64,000 nucleotides of DNA from NCBI RefSeq assembly GCF_051622035.1, contig NC_135365.1, positions 5,750,001 to 5,814,000 on the forward strand. The letters run 5' to 3'. Below, piece by piece: positions 59,776-64,000 of the stretch. Below the pieces are notes generated by a model. It was not told where the DNA came from, ran no database searches, and was given only the letters and a program-made list of their open reading frames with translations. A program made the position numbers and the translations under genes. The stretch comes from Arctopsyche grandis (Eukaryota > Arthropoda > Insecta > Trichoptera > Hydropsychidae). The stretch's first letter is position 1. Each line of letters starts with the position of its first letter.

Positions 59776-60194
59776 AATAATATAAAATAAGAAATTGTAT
59801 TTATTTCGTGAGCCCAGCATTTTTTTCTCGATAAACGAGCAATGTCTTGCATTACAAGTAGTATTATACGGTTCGGTGATTATTCCGCAAAAAGCGATCT
59901 CGCGCACGTCACTAAAATCTCGATCACGGAACATCTAGTACCCAAAAACGCTACCAATCTTTGAAATATCGTACTAACGAGAACTCGAGAGCCAGATATT
60001 CCGTATTGGCGGAATTTTGTGGCAACGATTGTCGTGCGCACGACTGCAATTTGCGGAATAATCCGTTTACTGTATTATACACAATGCTGGTTTTAGGAGG
60101 GAGGCTGAAGCTAAAGCAGCGGAATTATTACAAATAGAGTTGGATTTAAACAATTAAAAAGAATCATTCGCGTGAGACTTCAATTTGATGAAAA

Positions 60195-60400
60195 TACATA
60201 AAACGAGCCCATCGTTTGTCCAAAGAAACAGTTAGAGGTCGAGTTTATTAATCCTCCCTTAGATACAACATCAGTGTCAATGAAAGAAAGATTCAAAAAA
60301 CTGAACGAATATTCGAAGATATGAGGTTTTTTGTATTTTGTAAACAATCTACTGGAAAGAGCCTATCTTCAAACTAAGCTCACCCCAAATTCAAAATTTA
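60195..60400 (+). pseudogene. Transposase-like relic
   Basis: Without a start, the frame reads EPIVCPKKQLEVEFINPPLD, SVSMKERFKKLNEYSKI, then a stop, then GFLYFVNNLLERAYLQTKL. The spacing resembles the C-terminal part of zinc-finger transposase-derived proteins, but I cannot prove the family. Too broken to be a gene. Confidence 0.35.
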
Positions 60401-60504
60401 ATATTATTACTAATGAACTTTACGATGAACTTGTTAATTTAAAAGTTTTTTTTTTAAATAAAGTTTAAGGTAAAATTTATTTATTATTTATTTTATTTTT
60501 ACAT

Positions 60505-60970
60505 ACATATATACAAATATACCAGGAAGGCTTAACAGGTAAACCCCAAATGCGCCTTCCTGGTCCACATAATTATTACATAGATACATGTAAATCTAAA
60601 CAATATCTGACATCTATGGTCAGATATTACAAACATCGTATTAATACGATAAATAACGATGAATAACTTTCATGTAACAATACGAATTTTATATTCGATA
60701 AACAACCACAGAGACATCTATGGTGAGCAATATGGCGAAACCTAAGATATAACAATAACTAAAGGTTCGCAACAGAAAATTGGGAAGGAAACGCCAATTT
60801 TACAGGAATCGTTTCTATGAAAATCAGAAAAATTGGCAAATTCTGATAAGAAACGATCGACCTTGACAAACCAAGGTCTGGCCAATAGCGAGACTTAGCG
60901 GGGAATCGAACTCGTAACATCAAGTACAAGATAATTCAACATTCACCACTAGACCACGCTACTGGTTAAT
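60505..60970 (-). repeat. tRNA-derived SINE
   Basis: Minus-strand head CCAGTAGCGTGGTCTAGTGG and ACGAGTTCGATTCCCCGC (A and B boxes), body with AGAATTTGCCAATTTTTCTG, tail ACCAGGAAGGCGCATTTGGG. Confidence 0.7.
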
Positions 60971-61029
60971 TAATTCACTCATATTAAATTTGATATAACA
61001 ACATAATTTACAAGTATTATATCCGAATA

Positions 61030-61720
61030 TTTGGGTTGCTACATATGTACATAAACGTTCACACATACCGGCTATGAGCATTTTCAATACAAATTGAACA
61101 CAGATGTAGGAAAACTTACACAAGACTCTAAAGTTCTACTTCCAGCTTACGAATTCCGACCAAAACCTTATCAACTCTATGTTAGTACAAAAAGAATACA
61201 AATATAAATCTTCAGCTGAATATAGCTGAATATTGTACTGAAAGAATCGTTGTCACATCATTTTTGACTTTTCTAAGAGGAAAAAATCCCGCTTCCGGTT
61301 TATTATATTTCGTGATGTTTTTTTCTTTTCATCACATTGAACTTGAATTTTTACGTGAAGAGCACACATGTTAAAAGGGTCGAAAAAAATAGTGGAAGAA
61401 AAAATTGAATAAGACGCATAACAAAACTTCTGGTTGACGCATGCTTACCAACTTTTATACATAACTTGGTAAAATTTCAGTTCAATAAATTAAAGAATTT
61501 CTTAGAAAAACATAAAAAATCTAGATTCTCTAAATTAAAAGTACCACTTTCGGTTTAGGAAAAAATATTGGGGTATAATATTAATAATTTCTATTACAAG
61601 TAAGAAATTTCAGTCCGATTTGATGAGTGGCTTGGGAGATAATTTAATTCAAAAACTTAAAACGAAAGAGAACACCTATAAGAGGAGGTACCATTTCCGG
61701 TCAAGTAAAAAATTAAAAAA
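61030..61720 (-). repeat. Inverted copy of the 52.4-53.6 kb dispersed repeat
   Basis: Shares the complement of AACCGGAAGCGGGATTTTTT and adjoining blocks with 52370-53640. It lies between caspase-like genes 3 and 4, opposite in orientation, so the two could pair. Confidence 0.6.
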
Positions 61721-61724
61721 AAAA

Positions 61725-61950
61725 CAAGTCTATTGATTCCAATACTCACTTTGAGCATAGCAATACTAGATTTTGAATTAAAGACCGCAAAAGCCAAATA
61801 ACTGTAAAAATTGCGCATTTTTTAAAACCCTCATATCTCGTAAAGGAGACCCAACCAACAAAAATCATTATCATATTCGAATTCAGTGGGTCAAACTTAG
61901 TAAAGATTGGTTATTCTCCGCTCTGGTATTTTTTTTTGTTGCTCAGTGTA
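61725..61950 (-). mobile_element. CACTGAGCAAC repeat copy 3, inverted and short
   Basis: Ends TTGTTGCTCAGTGTAATT. Matches the first 220 bases of the 7660 and 31247 copies. Confidence 0.55.
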
Positions 61951-61964
61951 ATTAATCAAGTACA

Positions 61965-62315
61965 GAAATAATAATCATAGAGACATCTATGGATTATTTT
62001 TAGATTTTGTGCACAATTATTATTACAACATTTATACACATAATAAACACAAGATTATAGAGACATCTATAGATTTCAGATTTCTGTGCATAATTTCTAC
62101 AAATTATACACAAAGATTTTTTGTGACAACGGGAAGGATCTATTACCAATTTTCAGGAACCGTTTCAACAATGATAAAATTGGCAAACTCTGATAGAAAA
62201 ACGATCGATTTGGAGTCACAAAACCCCCAAATCTAACCAGGAGTTTTTTGGGGGATCAAACCAGTGATCGCAGTGGTGCTAAATATATACGCTACCATTC
62301 AGCCAAACTGCTGGC
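61965..62315 (-). repeat. tRNA-derived SINE, uninterrupted relative of 5395-6305
   Basis: Minus-strand head CCAGCAGTTTGGCTGAATGG and CTGGTTTGATCCCCCAA (A and B boxes). The body matches the split SINE at 5.4-6.3 kb. Confidence 0.65.
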
Positions 62316-62600
62316 TTAAATGAACTTTATTACATATAAGATCTTGCAAATCAAAATTATTTTTTATAACACACATTATACAAGTACATATGTATGTATG
62401 TACATACACATACATACATATGTATATATATCATATATTTTTAGAAAAAACGGGAAATTTTCGATGCGATACTTGCACTATCACAAAACTGATGCAATTT
62501 TGCGATAGCCTTATCTATGTTATAGAAATTTATATGTATTTGATTTTGTTATCACTTGTCGATATTTCTGTAAAGAATCAATACTTGTGTCAGTGGTGAA

Positions 62601-64000
62601 ATGCGAGGCGGAACAAATACAGTAATGGCCGCTGAAACTGTAAGAAATATTTTATTATTAAATTACGCATCAATTATTAATAATATACTTTCTAAAGTTT
62701 TCTAAGCACGTCATTTTTCAATGTCATTAATTTATTTTATTATACAATTGACTATTTATGTTTTAATTTCGATTCAAGTTGTAAGTTTCAAATATGTACA
62801 TACATATAAATTTTACGATCGAAACGCCCTAAACGCAAATATCGGAAGGCAAAGATCGAAAATCGAAAGAACTTAAGTCGAAAGATAAAAAAAGGGTGCA
62901 TGGTAAACGGTACATACTCACTTAATTTGAGTGAGCAGGATACAACAGGAACAAGAGGAACAGGCTTTTCCTCCCGTATTAATGTGCGCGCGCAGAATAC
63001 GGGAGGAAAAGCCTGTTCCTCTTGTTCCTGTTGTATCCTGCTCGCGCAAATTAAGTGAGTATGTACGTGAGTATGTACCGTTTACCATGCACCCTTTTTT
63101 TTTAATCTTTCGACTTTCGATCTTTGCTTTCCGATATTTGCGTTTTCGGGCATTTCACACTCGGGCCCGTGAGGTAGACCCAAATTTTACACAATATATA
63201 TTTTTAAATTTTTGAATCAATAAATCTGCAGGCCAATAACCTTAATCATTATAAATCTAATAATTAGAATAACTTAATTTTTCATTATAGGCTGGTGGGG
63301 TCCAGAATGATATGTCAGCTTGGTGGTCAATTAGTAAGTTTTCAATAAAATACTACCGATTCGTAAAATGCTTTTTAAAATATTATTATTATTATTTTAT
63401 TTTATTTTATTTCAGTTGGCCTTTTAATGATACATGAATTATACAAAAAACTCAAAAAACTTGACTTTGACCTATATATTAAAAAGAATAATGGTCTTTT
63501 GGAATTGAAATTGGCGTATGAAAGAAAACAGGATATCTATAAAATTAACAATCCCGAAGACGTAGGATATTTCATAATTATAAATAACGAGAAGTTTAAA
63601 GGCAACCCTCGCCGAGGAAGCGAAGTTGATGTTCAAAATTTGAAAGCTTGTTGGAGTGCTCGTGGCTTTGAAGTTAAAATATTCAACAACGTAACAGCAA
63701 AAGCAGTAACGGGTATAATTCATAAATATTCAAAAAAGATTAGCAATGTGCACGCTGCATTTGCAGTATGCATTTTGTCGCACGGCAATGAAGGTGTAAT
63801 CTATGGAATAAATAATAAACCCATTCAAGTGAACGACATTAAAAATGCGATGTTCTATAGCGAAAATGCGAACAGAAGATCACTTTTCAAACTACTCATT
63901 CTGCAAGCATGTAGAGGAAATGAAGCAATGGAATGTATAAATGTTCCCCCAGACATGGAAACAGATAATCTGAACATAAATGAAACAACGTGTAAACCCA
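62601..64000 (+). CDS. Caspase-like protease gene 4, runs off the window
   Basis: The exons are 62601-62639 (MRGGTNTVMAAET), 63291-63333 (AGGVQNDMSAWWSI) and 63416 to the window end, with the same phases (0, 1) and the same exon plan as gene 3. The core has the S1 Arg in PRRGSEVDVQNL, the catalytic His in ILSHGNEG, Cys in QACRG and an METD linker motif. It is closely related to gene 3 (NNEKFKGNPRRGSEVD against NNEKFKGDRRRGSEVD). The p10-like half and C-terminus are beyond 64000. Intron 1 holds a long palindrome. No break is seen in the visible part. Confidence 0.87.
62817..63181. mobile_element. Large palindromic hAT-like MITE in caspase gene 4 intron
   Basis: Almost the whole 365 bp is self-complementary: the inner arms (62930-62996 / 62997-63060) and the outer arms around GGGTGCATGGTAAACGGTAC / GTACCGTTTACCATGCACCC. 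It is flanked by AAATTTTAC on both sides (8-9 bp). Relatives are at 12060-12526 and 51209-51475. Confidence 0.8.

Overview
This is an AT-rich arthropod nuclear window, most likely from an insect. The evidence is a ciliary dynein gene with dozens of short phase-consistent GT-AG introns, a laminin beta chain, a divergent ionotropic receptor, four caspase-like genes and a dense load of transposable elements (Jockey-like LINEs, tRNA-derived SINEs, LTRs, hAT-, piggyBac- and Harbinger-like non-autonomous elements). I cannot fix the insect order from sequence alone.

Layout. From 46211 down to the left edge the minus strand carries one giant gene, the cytoplasmic dynein-2 heavy chain (Dync2h1; fly beethoven). 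I mapped 63 coding exons from the start codon through the tail, linker, AAA1-AAA4, stalk and AAA5. The last part (rest of AAA5/AAA6 and C-terminus) lies beyond position 1. Two complete single-exon genes sit in its introns on the same strand. A laminin beta chain (25312-30702) lies in a 14.8-kb intron between tail and linker. An ionotropic receptor (about 15433-17307) lies in a 5-kb intron between the AAA1 and AAA2 exons. The remaining intron DNA is mostly repeats, several of which abut dynein splice sites.

From 47.5 kb to the right edge the plus strand carries a tandem family of four divergent caspase-like genes (47.5, 48.8-51.2, 54.0-55.5 and 62.6-64.0+ kb). They keep the caspase His/Cys dyad, both S1-pocket arginines and an ETD motif in the interdomain linker. 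They lack a CARD or death-effector prodomain; instead, small upstream exons end in a tryptophan-rich motif just before a phase-1 intron. Copies 2 and 3 carry a shared C-terminal extension. Copy 1 contains an internal 34-residue duplication and a probable frameshift at its end; copy 2 has a frame break upstream of the protease domain. Copy 3 looks intact and copy 4 runs off the window. Between them lie long TA arrays, solo-LTR-like segments and palindromic MITEs.

How the genes relate. The dynein gene is a ciliary retrograde intraflagellar-transport motor, the laminin is a basement-membrane subunit and the receptor is probably chemosensory. I see no functional link among them beyond physical nesting. 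The caspase-like array is the most unusual part of the window and looks like a young, still-diversifying protease family.
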